Assembly: GCA_035560235.1 (NCBI GenBank)
Contig: DATMAG010000026.1
Location: 35,227-99,226 of the forward strand
Length of the DNA: 64,000 nt
From: DASRDU01 sp035560235
Lineage (GTDB): Bacteria > Acidobacteriota > Blastocatellia > RBC074
Direction of reading: 5' to 3'
In this document: positions 1 through 8,733 of the stretch, piece by piece
Position numbering within the stretch: the stretch's first letter is position 1
Layout of the letters: each line of letters opens with the position of its first letter
The notes under the pieces: model-generated
The model's database searches: none
What the model was told of the DNA's origin: nothing
Seen by the model: the letters and a program-made list of their open reading frames with translations, nothing else
Position numbers and translations under genes: made by a program

Positions 1-153
1 GAGGATGTGCAGCAGCGTGGATTTGCCCGCGCCTGACGGCCCCATAATCGAAACGAATTCTCCCTCTTTGATGTCCGCGTCAACCCGGCGCAGCACCCAG
101 AACTTACTGGCTCCGTGTTCGTAGACCTTTTCGATATTGCGCAATGAAATCAT
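1..153 (-). CDS. ABC transporter ATP-binding protein, N-terminal fragment (LolD/MacB type)
   Basis: Only the first 51 codons lie in the window; the gene runs off the left edge. The fragment starts MISLRNIEKVYEHG and carries a Walker A motif GPSGAGKST at residues 38-46, followed by LLHIL, the usual opening of MacB/LolD-like ATPases that energise FtsX-type permeases. It sits 16 bp downstream of a DUF4350-like gene and in the same direction as the ADOP-type permease at 1145-3580, so it probably supplies the ATPase for that permease. That would make the permease not an orphan here. Walker B and the signature motif are outside the window, so activity cannot be judged. Confidence 0.9.
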   Translation of the reverse strand, partial: MISLRNIEKVYEHGASKFWVLRRVDADIKEGEFVSIMGPSGAGKSTLLHIL

Positions 154-169
154 GTTTCTCGTCACCTCA

Positions 170-1125
170 TCAGCGATTGTCTGAATGTTCATCCAGGCGG
201 CTTGTCAGCCAGTGCATCACATTGAGCAGGAACTGATGGTTCTGTTTTGCTGTGGGCGCGTTCATCCCCATCGGCTGGCGCTGCGGCCCGGCCAGTTGCG
301 CCGAAAACATGGCGGCTTCGCCAAAGACAGCCACGCGCCCTTTGCCCGCTTTCAGCACAGCGCCCTGCAGCCAGCCTTTGACCGGCACACGCGGCGTGCT
401 GTCACTGAGCTGCCAGGCGACCTGAGGCTCCAGCGAGATGAACGAATCATTCAGCACCATCAGCGGCTGCGCTTCCGGCCTGCCTGAAAGGCCGAGCCGG
501 TGAAGGACGCGACGGATTCGATTCGTTCTCCTGCCCTGCTGCCGCGTGTGATCGGATGATCGCGCAGCGTCCCGTCGGCGCGGCTGAAAATATCCGGGCC
601 GCCCTGTGATTTGCCGCTTTGCGCGAATCCGTTGCTGAACCTGAGGCCGAAGGCTGCGGCCAGCTTTTCCGCCGCGCCGGGGAATGGCATGTGATCTACG
701 ATCAGCAGCAGCGCCCCGCCATTCTGCACCCACTCGCGCACGGCAGCAATCTCTTCATCAGTGAAGGCCGAAGGCGTCAGCAGCGACCAGTCGCCGCTGC
801 CGTTACGTTCATTGAGCGCGTTGGCGATCACAAGCACCCTGGCCCGGCGCAGAACGTCTTTTGTAAACTTCGCCGTCGAACCTTCGACGACGAATCCATC
901 GCGCCGCAGCAGTTCGGCAAACGGCAGATAACGGCCAGTGGCAGTGTGAAAGTTGAAATGCGCTTCGTCAATCAGCACAAGCGGCCCTTTGCCCAACGCA
1001 AAAGCGGGCCGGTCAATCGGCGGTTTGTAATCAGTGTCGGCCACCTGCTGCGCCCTCGTGACGCCAGCCGCACAGCAGAGCAGCAGTAACAGCGCCAGCA
1101 CGAGCCTCAATGACTTTCTTTTCAT
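170..1125 (-). pseudogene. DUF4350-like exported protein, split by a frameshift
   Basis: Two overlapping reading frames encode one protein. The first (from 1125) begins with a signal peptide, MKRKSLRLVLALLLLLCC, then KGPLVLIDEAHFNFHTATGRYLPFAELLRRDG, typical of DUF4350 / GldG-like proteins found beside ABC transporters. It ends in random sequence near 460. The second frame, ending at 170, continues the homologous-looking sequence (PLMVLNDSFISLEPQVAWQLSD through HWLTSRLDEHSDNR). The break lies near 478-490, and adding one base restores a single protein of about 318 residues. It may be a sequencing or assembly indel in a short C run, a recent mutation, or less likely programmed frameshifting. 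It lies between an ADOP permease and an ABC ATPase, so a partner role in that transporter is inferred. Confidence 0.7.
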
Positions 1126-1144
1126 CCTCAGTCCCTCACTGTGT

Positions 1145-3580
1145 TTATTCGTATCTGAGCGCGATCATCGGATCAACCTTTGTTGCGCGTCGCGCCGGAA
1201 TCCAGCAGGCCGCGAGCGCGACCAGCGCCAGCAGCAGCGAGAGGCCCGCGAACGTCAGCGGGTCGGTCGCCTGCACGCCGAACAACAGGTTCGCCATCAG
1301 TCGCGTCAACGCAAAGGCCGAAGCCAGTCCGAAGGCAACACCAGTCAGCGCCAGCCTCAGCCCGCGCCTGAGCACCAGCTTCAGCACATCGCTCCGCTGC
1401 GCGCCAAGCGCCATTCTGATCCCGATTTCGTGCGTGCGCTGCGTGACCGAATATGCCATCACACCGTAAATCCCGACTGCCGACAGAATCAGCGCAACCA
1501 TTGCAAAGACTGCGAGCAGCAGCGTATTGAAGCGCGCCCGCGCGACCGATTTTGCCAGCAGGCTTTCCATCGTTCGCACGTCCGCGACGGGCTGCTCAGG
1601 GTCGAGCGTCTGAACCACATTGCGCGCCGCTGCGGCAATGCCTGTCGCTTCGCCCTGCGTGCGAATCACGAGCGTCATAAACGGATAGGCCAGCTCGGCG
1701 TGCGGCCAGTACGCCATCGGATCAACGTCGCTGTCGAGACTCATAAATTTCGAGTCGCCGACGATGCCGATGATTTCGCACGGCTGATTGTCATCCTTCA
1801 TGTGAATCGTGACACGTTTGCCGAGCGGGTCTTCGTTCGGAAAGTTCTTTCGCGCAAACGCTTCGTTGATGACGACGACGTGGCGCATCTCAGCGGCTTC
1901 CTGGGCGGTGAACAATCGTCCGCGTCTGAGCGGAAGCTGCATGGTGCGAAAGTAATCCTGATCGGTCACGCAGACGCCCGTGGAGAGGCCCTGTCCCGGC
2001 GGCAGTTTCGGGCGGCCTTCGATTTCAACGAGCGTTCCGGCGTGCGGCCCGGCGAAGGGCAGAAAGCTGATCGCGCCCGCCGATTCGACGCCCGGCAGCG
2101 CCTGAATGCGTTCGATTGTCTGCCGGAAGAAATCAATTACTTTGCGGTCGTTGTCATACTTCCGGCCCGGCAGCGAGAGCCGCATCGTCAGCACGTTTTT
2201 CGCGTTGAAGCCCGGATCAACTGCCTGCAGACGGATGAAGCTGCGAATCAGCAGCCCCGCGCCAATCAGCAGCACCAGCGCGAGCGCGATTTCAAGCACG
2301 ACGAAAATGTTGCGCAGGCGATGGCCGCGCACAGTGCTGCCGACATTCCTCCCGCCTTCCTTCAGTGATTCGTGCAGATCGAAGCGCACCGCTTCAAGCG
2401 CCGGAATCAGTCCGAAAATGAGGCTGGTCAGCAGCGAGACGCCGAGCGTGAAGCCCAGCACCGGCGCGCTGATTCTGACGCTCTGCAGTTCAGCCAGTTC
2501 AGGCGGGCTGAGCCTGACGAGCAATTCAGTTCCCCACCACGCCAGCACAAGCCCCGCTGCGCCGCCCAGCGCGCCGAGCAGCACGCTTTCAGTCAGCAGT
2601 TGTCTGACGATGCGCCCGCGACCAGCGCCCAGGGCCGCCCGCACGGCAATCTCTTTCTGTCGCGCCGCCGCACGCGCGAGCAGCAGGTTCGCCACATTCG
2701 CGCACGCAATCAGCAGCACAAAGCCGACCGCGCCGAGCAGCACGAGCAGCGCCAGCCTGATTTCGCCCGTGAACTGCGTGCGCAGCGGAACGACATTGAC
2801 GCCCCAGTTGCGATTGAATTCATACTGCTGCTCCAGCCGGTCGCCGATGAGTTTCAGCTCCGCCTGCGCCTGCTCAACCGTCACGCCCGGCCTGAGTCGC
2901 GCCACGACTGACAGATAACGCCCGCGCCGCACACGCATTTCATTCGTGATCTGCCACGACGCCCACAACTCAGCCGCCTTGCCCGACAGCGAGCCTTTTT
3001 TGATGAACCATCTGAATTCCGGCGGCATCACGCCGATGACGGTCGCCTCAGCGCGATCAAGGTTCAGTTTGCGCCCGATGATTTTCGGGTCGCCGCCGAA
3101 GCGCCGCTGCCACAGCCCGTAACTCAGCACGACCACACGCGACTGACTCGTCCCTGCGTCATCAGATGAAAACGTCCGGCCCAGCATTGCGTCAGCGCCC
3201 AGCACTGAAAAGAGATTCGTCATTGCAAACTGCGCCGGAATCTCTTCAGGTTCACCATCACCGACCAGGGTCACGCGGCTGTCAATGAACGCGGCCAGAT
3301 CGGTAAAGACTGTGTTCTGTTCCTTCCAGTCCATGAAGTTCGCCGGATTGACGACGTTCTGCTGATCAGGGCCGCGCCGTTTGTTGTTCTCCCACACGAT
3401 CACCAGCCGGTCAGCGTCGCGGTATGGCAGCGCGCCAGTCAGCACCGCATTGACGACGCTGAAAATCGCCGTGTTTGCGCCAATGCCCAAAGCCAGCGCG
3501 ATTACCGCGACCAGAGTAAAACCGGGGCTTTTAATCAGCATTCGCCCGCCGTAACGCAGATCCTGAAGCAGATTGGTCAT
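1145..3580 (-). CDS. ABC transporter permease, acidobacterial duplicated (ADOP/MacB-FtsX) family
   Basis: The protein has 811 residues, the usual size for ADOP permeases, which carry two MacB periplasmic core domains each followed by an FtsX-type membrane domain. The start MTNLLQDLRYGGRMLIKSPGFT followed by a hydrophobic segment with ALGIGANTAIFS is the family hallmark. FtsX-like helices occur around residues 275-420 and again at the C-terminus, which ends DPMIALRYE. The ATG at 3580 has GGAGGG 6 bp upstream; an upstream in-frame start at 3661 lacks family similarity. Such permeases are thought to export or extract envelope substrates with a separate ATPase, here probably the partial gene at 1-153. 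The substrate is unknown. Confidence 0.93.
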   Translation of the reverse strand: MTNLLQDLRYGGRMLIKSPGFTLVAVIALALGIGANTAIFSVVNAVLTGALPYRDADRLVIVWENNKRRGPDQQNVVNPANFMDWKEQNTVFTDLAAFIDSRVTLVGDGEPEEIPAQFAMTNLFSVLGADAMLGRTFSSDDAGTSQSRVVVLSYGLWQRRFGGDPKIIGRKLNLDRAEATVIGVMPPEFRWFIKKGSLSGKAAELWASWQITNEMRVRRGRYLSVVARLRPGVTVEQAQAELKLIGDRLEQQYEFNRNWGVNVVPLRTQFTGEIRLALLVLLGAVGFVLLIACANVANLLLARAAARQKEIAVRAALGAGRGRIVRQLLTESVLLGALGGAAGLVLAWWGTELLVRLSPPELAELQSVRISAPVLGFTLGVSLLTSLIFGLIPALEAVRFDLHESLKEGGRNVGSTVRGHRLRNIFVVLEIALALVLLIGAGLLIRSFIRLQAVDPGFNAKNVLTMRLSLPGRKYDNDRKVIDFFRQTIERIQALPGVESAGAISFLPFAGPHAGTLVEIEGRPKLPPGQGLSTGVCVTDQDYFRTMQLPLRRGRLFTAQEAAEMRHVVVINEAFARKNFPNEDPLGKRVTIHMKDDNQPCEIIGIVGDSKFMSLDSDVDPMAYWPHAELAYPFMTLVIRTQGEATGIAAAARNVVQTLDPEQPVADVRTMESLLAKSVARARFNTLLLAVFAMVALILSAVGIYGVMAYSVTQRTHEIGIRMALGAQRSDVLKLVLRRGLRLALTGVAFGLASAFALTRLMANLLFGVQATDPLTFAGLSLLLALVALAACWIPARRATKVDPMIALRYE

Positions 3581-3874
3581 GGCTTCCCTCCGGATTGATG
3601 AGCAGACCGTCACAGCACAGACCAACTCGTATGCCAGAAGAGAGAGTGCAGCTAAACTCACTGAATCGCGGAGATGATTGAAGCAGGCATCAGCGAAGGT
3701 GTGATGAAGTGTTCGTTTTTGGGAATCCCGAATCCCGAAATCGAAGCGGCCCGCGCCGATTGATTATACAGAGCAGACCACTGTTTCAGTTCCGGAGGAG
3801 CGATCAGTTGCGCAACCGTGAAATCCGGCGGGTTAAGGAAGAAGCAGTTTCTGAGAAACCGACGTGAAAGCAGC
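3581..3874. other. Intergenic region upstream of the ADOP permease
   Basis: About 290 bp with no convincing gene. An open frame on the minus strand here has no start signal or recognisable product. Two copies of the word GCAGACC occur at 3602 and 3773; the same word recurs in several other intergenic regions of the window. No sigma-54-type site was found. Confidence 0.5.
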
Positions 3875-4372
3875 TCACCCGGACTGTGCATCGCTCTTTC
3901 GCTGTTTTTCGCGGCGGCGCAGCGCCAGTCTTTTTTCAATGACTCTGACGCCGCGCAGGATGATGAGCGTGAGAAGGGTGACGCTAATGGCGAGCGGAAA
4001 CAGCCGCAGCGCGACGCAGATGCCAAGCATCCCTGAAAAGAGGAGCGAAGCGGCGGTCGTCAGACCTTCGATGTGTTCCGACTCCTGGCGGCGAATGATC
4101 GTGCCTGCGCCGAGAAAGCTGATGCCGGTGATGATCGCTTCAATCAGGCGCAGCGGGTCGGAGCGAATCGAAGTGTTCGACGGATCGGGATGAAATTCAG
4201 CGACCAGTGAATACCCCACGCCCGTGAGCAGCGCGGCGGCTCCGGCGACGAGCATGTGCGTGCGCAATCCGGCAGGCTTGTCAGCCAGTTCGCGCTCCAG
4301 TCCGATCAGGCCGCCCAGCACAATCGCCAGCCCGACCTCGGCCATGATCTGCAACTGATGGTTCCACTCCAT
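3875..4372 (-). CDS. MgtC/SapB family membrane protein
   Basis: A 165-residue membrane protein. The N-terminal region (AEVGLAIVLGGLIGLERELADKPAGLRTHMLV) carries the MgtC signature with the conserved GxxGxERE and AGLRTH elements; further helices contain ITGISFLGAGTII and LFSGMLGICVAL. MgtC proteins modulate F-type ATPase activity and help survival under low magnesium, acid or intracellular stress; MgtC-like proteins are also common in free-living bacteria without a proven role. The C-terminus is basic and short, so the soluble domain of longer MgtC proteins is missing. It starts 3 bp after the mlaD stop and is probably the last gene of the mlaEFD operon. Confidence 0.9.
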   Translation of the reverse strand: MEWNHQLQIMAEVGLAIVLGGLIGLERELADKPAGLRTHMLVAGAAALLTGVGYSLVAEFHPDPSNTSIRSDPLRLIEAIITGISFLGAGTIIRRQESEHIEGLTTAASLLFSGMLGICVALRLFPLAISVTLLTLIILRGVRVIEKRLALRRREKQRKSDAQSG

Positions 4373-4375
4373 GCT

Positions 4376-5530
4376 TCACTGCTTCTGCGCCGCCGTGCGC
4401 TGATCGTCAGCGTAAACGTAAATTTCAATGCGATCAGCTTTCGCCGGATCGCCTGCGCGGTCTTCGCCCATGCCTTTGGTTTTGAGGCGCGTGTCATCAA
4501 TCCTGAATTTGCTGGCCAGGTAATCCAGCACGACTGCGGCGCGCGCCTGCGTCAGTTTCAGGTTGTCCTCTTCCTTTCCCTTTTCGCCTGTCCACGCGGC
4601 GATGACGACCAGGCTGAACGGATTCTGCTCCAGATATTTTCCCACCGGATCGAGCAGTTCCTTCTTCTCGAACTTCGCCGTGTCGGGTTTGTCGAACAGA
4701 CGGCGGCCATCAATGACGAACTGCTTCACAGGCGTAGTCTTTGGCAATTCGGCAATGATGTGTTCCTCAAGTTCGCTCGCATCGAAATAACCGCGATCCC
4801 TGAAAAAGCCCCGGAAGAACCAGTTGTGCTTGAGGGCTTCCATATTTTCCTGAAACGAGACCACGCCTGTGCGGGCCGCAGCCATCGTCTGGCGAATGTC
4901 CTGCGTTGCGGCGTTCAGTGACTGATAGACCTGACGATCATTGATGAGCGCGCCGATGGTGCCTTCGCCGCGATTGATTTTGGCCGACACCGATTTCAGG
5001 TTGGCGGTCATCGCGTCCACGTTGTCAACCGCGCCGCTGGCCTTGTCCATCACGCCGCGAGCCGAATCGAGAACCTCGCTGGTCTTTTCGGCCACGTCAT
5101 TCATCCGTTTGGCCAGATCGGAAAAATCCATCGGCGGCTGACCGGCAAGCATGTCCCAGTCACGCACCGGCTCGGCGTTCTGCGAACCAAACGAGATGGC
5201 GACGTACTTGTTGCCGAGCAGCCCTTCGGTTTCAATCGAAGCCACCGAATCCTTTTTGATGATGTGGCGCGTTGATTCCTCCAGTTTCATTTCAACCACG
5301 ACCTTTTCACCCGAACGCTGCGGCAGCCGGATGTCATCCACTGTCCCGACGCGCACGCCGCCGCTGCGCACCGCCGCGCCGGTTTCAAGTCCGGCCACGT
5401 TGTCGAAGGTTGATTTGAGCGGATAGGTCCGGCTGAAGACAAACTGCCGGTCGCCGACCATAAAGACCGCGACACCGAAAATCAGCAGCGCCGCGAAAAT
5501 AAACATTCCCAGCCACACGGTTCGAGACAT
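4376..5530 (-). CDS. mlaD: MlaD-like MCE-domain protein fused to an OmpA-like C-terminal domain
   Basis: 384 residues. Residues 1-25 form an uncleaved N-terminal anchor (VWLGMFIFAALLIFGVAVFMV). The MCE domain follows (about 35-115: STFDNVAGLETGAAVRSGGVRVGTVDDI and GLLGNKYVAISFG). MCE proteins form periplasmic rings that carry phospholipids between the membranes with MlaE and MlaF. A helical region (about 130-230) follows. The last 120 residues resemble an OmpA-like peptidoglycan-binding domain: a pattern close to LTQARAAVVLDYL and TKGMGEDR. Ordinary MlaD ends after the MCE domain or a helical tail. The OmpA-like part may tether the transporter to peptidoglycan; this is inference. The gene is separated by 2 bp from mlaF. 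Confidence 0.88.
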   Translation of the reverse strand: MSRTVWLGMFIFAALLIFGVAVFMVGDRQFVFSRTYPLKSTFDNVAGLETGAAVRSGGVRVGTVDDIRLPQRSGEKVVVEMKLEESTRHIIKKDSVASIETEGLLGNKYVAISFGSQNAEPVRDWDMLAGQPPMDFSDLAKRMNDVAEKTSEVLDSARGVMDKASGAVDNVDAMTANLKSVSAKINRGEGTIGALINDRQVYQSLNAATQDIRQTMAAARTGVVSFQENMEALKHNWFFRGFFRDRGYFDASELEEHIIAELPKTTPVKQFVIDGRRLFDKPDTAKFEKKELLDPVGKYLEQNPFSLVVIAAWTGEKGKEEDNLKLTQARAAVVLDYLASKFRIDDTRLKTKGMGEDRAGDPAKADRIEIYVYADDQRTAAQKQ

Positions 5531-5532
5531 AA

Positions 5533-6288
5533 CTACTCCTGACTTCCTGCGTGCATAAATTCAGCGACAAACGGATCGCGGCTGCGCCTGAGTTCATCAA
5601 GCCCGCCCTCGGCCACGATGTGCCCTTCCTTCAGCATCACTATGCGATCGGCCAGGCGTCTGACGCTGAGCAGATCGTGCGTGACGACGATGGAAGTGAT
5701 GCCGCGCTCCTGATTGAGGCCCTGAATCAGTTCATCAATCTCTTCAGTCGTGATCGGATCGAGTCCCGCTGTCGGCTCGTCGAGCAGCATGACTTCGGGA
5801 TCGAGCGCGAGCGCCCGCGCCAGCCCGACGCGCTTTTTCATGCCGCCTGAAATGTCGGCGGGCATTTTCTGAACGTCCTTTTCCATTCCGACGCGCGCGA
5901 GCAGTTCGCGCACGCGGTCATTGATTTCGTCATCATTCATCTTCGTGTGACGGCGCAGCGGAAAGGCTACGTTCTCTGCGACCGTCAGCGAGTCGTAGAG
6001 CGCGGCCTGCTGAAAGAGAAACCCGATGCGTTTGCGGATCTGATTGAGTTCAGCCACCGGCAGCCCGATAACTTCCTGGCCGAAGATTTCAATCGAGCCT
6101 GCATCCGGCTGCTGCAGGCCGATGATCAGCTTGAGCAGCACGCTCTTGCCCGTTCCGCTGCGGCCCAGGACGGTGAGCGTTTCGCCCTGCGGGACTTCCA
6201 GATCAATTCCGTCAAGCACCGTCTGCCGCCCGAATGATTTGCGCAGCCCTTTGATCTGCACCGCCGGTTTGTCGCCGTTCTCTTTCAT
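5533..6288 (-). CDS. mlaF: MlaF-like ABC transporter ATP-binding protein
   Basis: 251 residues with all the ATPase motifs: Walker A GRSGTGKS at about residues 43-50, a Q-loop in GFLFQQAALYDSLTV, signature SGGMKKRVGLARAL, and Walker B EVMLLDEPTAGLDP with a downstream switch histidine in VVTHD. The sequence QQAALYDSLTVAENVAFPL is typical of the Mkl/MlaF subfamily that drives MCE lipid transporters. It is placed between mlaE (3 bp gap) and mlaD (2 bp gap), which fixes the assignment. It works on the cytoplasmic face of the inner membrane. Confidence 0.95.
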   Translation of the reverse strand: MKENGDKPAVQIKGLRKSFGRQTVLDGIDLEVPQGETLTVLGRSGTGKSVLLKLIIGLQQPDAGSIEIFGQEVIGLPVAELNQIRKRIGFLFQQAALYDSLTVAENVAFPLRRHTKMNDDEINDRVRELLARVGMEKDVQKMPADISGGMKKRVGLARALALDPEVMLLDEPTAGLDPITTEEIDELIQGLNQERGITSIVVTHDLLSVRRLADRIVMLKEGHIVAEGGLDELRRSRDPFVAEFMHAGSQE

Positions 6289-6291
6289 GCC

Positions 6292-7152
6292 TTACTGCTC
6301 GATGAAAGTAATGATGATCTGCACCAGCACCACATCGGCCAGAATGACAAAGAGCGATGAGATCACCACGGCGCTTGTCGCCGCGCGCCCCACGCCTTCA
6401 GTGCCGCCGCGCGTGCGCAGCCCCTGAAAACAGCCGATCAGCCCGATCAGCAGCCCGAAGACAATCGTCTTGAATGTCGCGGGCAGCAGATCGTCGAAGG
6501 TCACGTTTTCAAAACCCTGCTGAATGTAATGCCGGAACGTCAGCGGTTCGACAATGCGCGTCGCCACCCAGCCGGTCACGATCCCGCAGAAGTCGGCCAC
6601 AATCGTCAGCAGCGGCAGCATCAGCATCGCCGCCGCGACGCGCGTCGCGACGAGCAGCTTCCACGGATCAACGGCAGACGCTTCGATGGCGTCAATCTGT
6701 TCGGTCACTTTCATCGAACCGAGTTCCGCGCCAATGCCTGCGCCAACGCGACCGCTGACAACAAGCGCCGTAATGATCGGCCCGCTCTCTCTGATGAGCG
6801 AAAGAAAGATGACCGTCGGCAGGACGGACTTTGCGCCAAACCGCGCCAGCGAGTCGCGCGTGTGCAGCGAAAGCACGACGCCGATGGCCGCTCCGGCAAG
6901 CGCGACAAGCGGCAGCGACCGCGTGCCGATCTCATCCATCTGCCGCACCAGTTCGCGGAGTTCAAACGGCGGCGTCACCGCCGCGCGCACCAGGCGCACA
7001 CAGAACTGACCGAGTTCACCGAACCACTCAAAAAATGCCTGCACAGGATTTCTCTCCTTCGTCGCCGCTGCTGATGCCGCCATAACAATATTCTTCTGAC
7101 CGATCCTGAAATTTCTGCAATCCGGCTGGACAACTGCTGTCCGTCGCGCCAT
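6292..7152 (-). CDS. mlaE: MlaE-like phospholipid transporter permease
   Basis: About 286 residues, five or six membrane helices. The conserved permease core is clear (VALAGAAIGVVLSLHTRDSLARFGA, then RESGPIITALVVSGRVGAGIGAELGSMKVTEQIDAI), which is diagnostic of MlaE/YrbE. ATG 7152 has an AAGGAAC ribosome-binding site 6 bp upstream; an in-frame ATG at 7083 would remove a 23-residue extension and is the main alternative. First gene of an mlaE-mlaF-mlaD-mgtC operon. A sigma-54-like site on the same strand at 7209-7224 would place transcription start about 45 bp upstream of this ATG. Confidence 0.93.
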   Translation of the reverse strand: MARRTAVVQPDCRNFRIGQKNIVMAASAAATKERNPVQAFFEWFGELGQFCVRLVRAAVTPPFELRELVRQMDEIGTRSLPLVALAGAAIGVVLSLHTRDSLARFGAKSVLPTVIFLSLIRESGPIITALVVSGRVGAGIGAELGSMKVTEQIDAIEASAVDPWKLLVATRVAAAMLMLPLLTIVADFCGIVTGWVATRIVEPLTFRHYIQQGFENVTFDDLLPATFKTIVFGLLIGLIGCFQGLRTRGGTEGVGRAATSAVVISSLFVILADVVLVQIIITFIEQ

Positions 7153-7208
7153 CACCCGTTCCTTTATGATTCACTCAAAAGTGCCAGGCAGCGCGCACCA
7201 GCTTCATG

Positions 7209-7224
7209 CGCAAAAAGAATGCCG
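7209..7224 (-). promoter_or_regulatory. Possible sigma-54 promoter of the mla operon
   Basis: Minus strand reads CGGCAT-N5-TTGCG, keeping the invariant GG and GC at the right spacing. The expected transcription start is near 7198, about 45 bp before mlaE. The -24 element departs from consensus at its first base, so support is moderate. Confidence 0.45.
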
Positions 7225-7276
7225 TCCTTGTAAAGGGAAATCAGATCAGACAGGAGTGCAGCTTGGGAGCGCAGCC

Positions 7277-7308
7277 TGGGAGCGCGGGCAGGGCTGCCCG
7301 CGCTCCCA
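7277..7308. repeat. 14-bp perfect hairpin between the mla operon and the TPR gene
   Basis: Arms 7277-7290 and 7295-7308 are perfectly complementary (TGGGAGCGCGGGCA and its reverse complement) around a 4-base loop. A further GGGAGCGC copy lies just to the left at 7265. There is no T-run, so it looks more like a REP-type dyad than a simple terminator, although it lies directly after the TPR gene stop. Confidence 0.75.
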
Positions 7309-7332
7309 AGGACAGGAATGGTGGTTGAGCAG

Positions 7333-8733
7333 TTACTTTTTCGCCTGCTGCCGGGCCAGTTCGCGCAGGCGTCTGGTTTCGCTGATGCGACGTTCCAGCC
7401 GGGCGCTCCGGGTGCCGTCAATGGCCCGGCAGCGGGTGAAGTCTCGTTCGGCCTCGGCATCGCGGTTGAGCATCAGCAGCGTCAGGCCGCGATTGGCCAG
7501 CGCCAGCGTGTACTGTGAATCAAGTTCGATGGCGCGCGTGTAATCGCTGAGCGCCTTGTCGAACTCGCCTTTCACGAAGTACAGATTTCCGCGATTGTTC
7601 CAGGCGGCTGAAAGCTGCGGGTCGAGCCTGAGAGCCTGATTGAAATCAGCCAGGGCCTGATCAGGACGGCCTCTGTCCTGCCACAGGTTTCCGCGATTGA
7701 ACCACGTCGCAGCCAGATTCGGGCTGAGTTCGATGGCGTGTCCGTAATCGGCGATGGCTCCGTCCACATCGCCCTTCAACTGTCGCGCATTGGCGCGATT
7801 GCCCCACGCTGCGCTGAGCTTCGGATTCAGTTCAATCGCCTTGTTGCAATCGGCAATCGCGCCATCGTAATCATTATTCTCCAGCCGGACCGTGCTCCGG
7901 TTGAGCCAGGCTGTCGGGTCCTCTTTGTTGTTCGCAATCGCGCGATCAAGATCGGCCAGCGCGCCCTTCACGTCGCCCTGTTTGTAGCGAACCAGCGCGC
8001 GGTTATTGAGCGTCCGGAAATCCCGCGAATTGATTTTGAGCGCCTGGTTGAAATCGGCCAGCGCGCGGTTCAGCTCGCCCTGATCCAGAAACAGTCCTCC
8101 GCGATTGATCAGCGCATCTGCCAGGCGCGGGTTAAGCTCCAGCGCACGATTGAAATCAGCCAGGGCTTCCTTCACCTGTCCGAGTTCGCGCCTCGCAATG
8201 CCGCGATCGTACCAGGCTTCGGTATAGCGCGGATAAATCGCAATGGCCCGGTTGTAATCAGCGATGGCCCGCTCCATCTCTCCCCGGCCCTGATACGCCG
8301 CGCCGCGATGCAGCCAGGCTGAAGCGTCACGCGGAGCCAGTCTGATCACTTCATCGAAATCAGCAATCGCCTCATCCGTTTCGCCCTTGCGCAGCTTTGC
8401 CAGCCCGCGATTGTGATAGAGCGCCGCCACGCGCGGGACCATCACAACCATTGGCCCGTAATTCACCGTGACGCTTTCAGTGAAGGCTGAACGCGCCTGA
8501 TTGTTTCTGCCGTAGGCGGCAGCGTCGCTCTGATATGCGTCAATGGCGCGATTGAATTCGGCAATCGCCCCATCGAAATCGCCTTTCTCGTAACGCTCCA
8601 CTCCGCGTTTCCATGAATCTTCCGCTGAACGCGGCTGCTGCGCCTGAACCGCTGCGACAGTCATAACCAGCATCACTGCCAGGGCCAGAGGCCGATACTG
8701 CCGCGCTGCCTGAGAAACCATGCTGAGCCTCAT
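7333..8733 (-). CDS. Exported tetratricopeptide-repeat protein (about 12 TPR units)
   Basis: About 466 residues. A signal peptide ends near VAAVQAQ. Roughly a dozen 34-residue TPR units follow, each near the pattern AWxNRGxxxxxxGxxxxAIADYxxAIELxP, and the C-terminus is a charged helix (RRISETRRLRELARQQAKK). TPR arrays are protein-interaction scaffolds, so a periplasmic adaptor role is likely; the partner is unknown. ATG 8733 has AAAGGAG 13 bp upstream; ATG 8721 with GAGG 6 bp upstream is an equally good start and keeps the signal peptide. A shorter paralogue lies at 13246-14013, and the two flank the giant receptor gene. Confidence 0.9.
   Translation of the reverse strand: MRLSMVSQAARQYRPLALAVMLVMTVAAVQAQQPRSAEDSWKRGVERYEKGDFDGAIAEFNRAIDAYQSDAAAYGRNNQARSAFTESVTVNYGPMVVMVPRVAALYHNRGLAKLRKGETDEAIADFDEVIRLAPRDASAWLHRGAAYQGRGEMERAIADYNRAIAIYPRYTEAWYDRGIARRELGQVKEALADFNRALELNPRLADALINRGGLFLDQGELNRALADFNQALKINSRDFRTLNNRALVRYKQGDVKGALADLDRAIANNKEDPTAWLNRSTVRLENNDYDGAIADCNKAIELNPKLSAAWGNRANARQLKGDVDGAIADYGHAIELSPNLAATWFNRGNLWQDRGRPDQALADFNQALRLDPQLSAAWNNRGNLYFVKGEFDKALSDYTRAIELDSQYTLALANRGLTLLMLNRDAEAERDFTRCRAIDGTRSARLERRISETRRLRELARQQAKK

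Noticed and set aside
1034..2368. 444-codon frame antisense to the ADOP permease
   Set aside because: Arg/His/Gln-rich shadow composition; the opposite strand encodes a clear permease.
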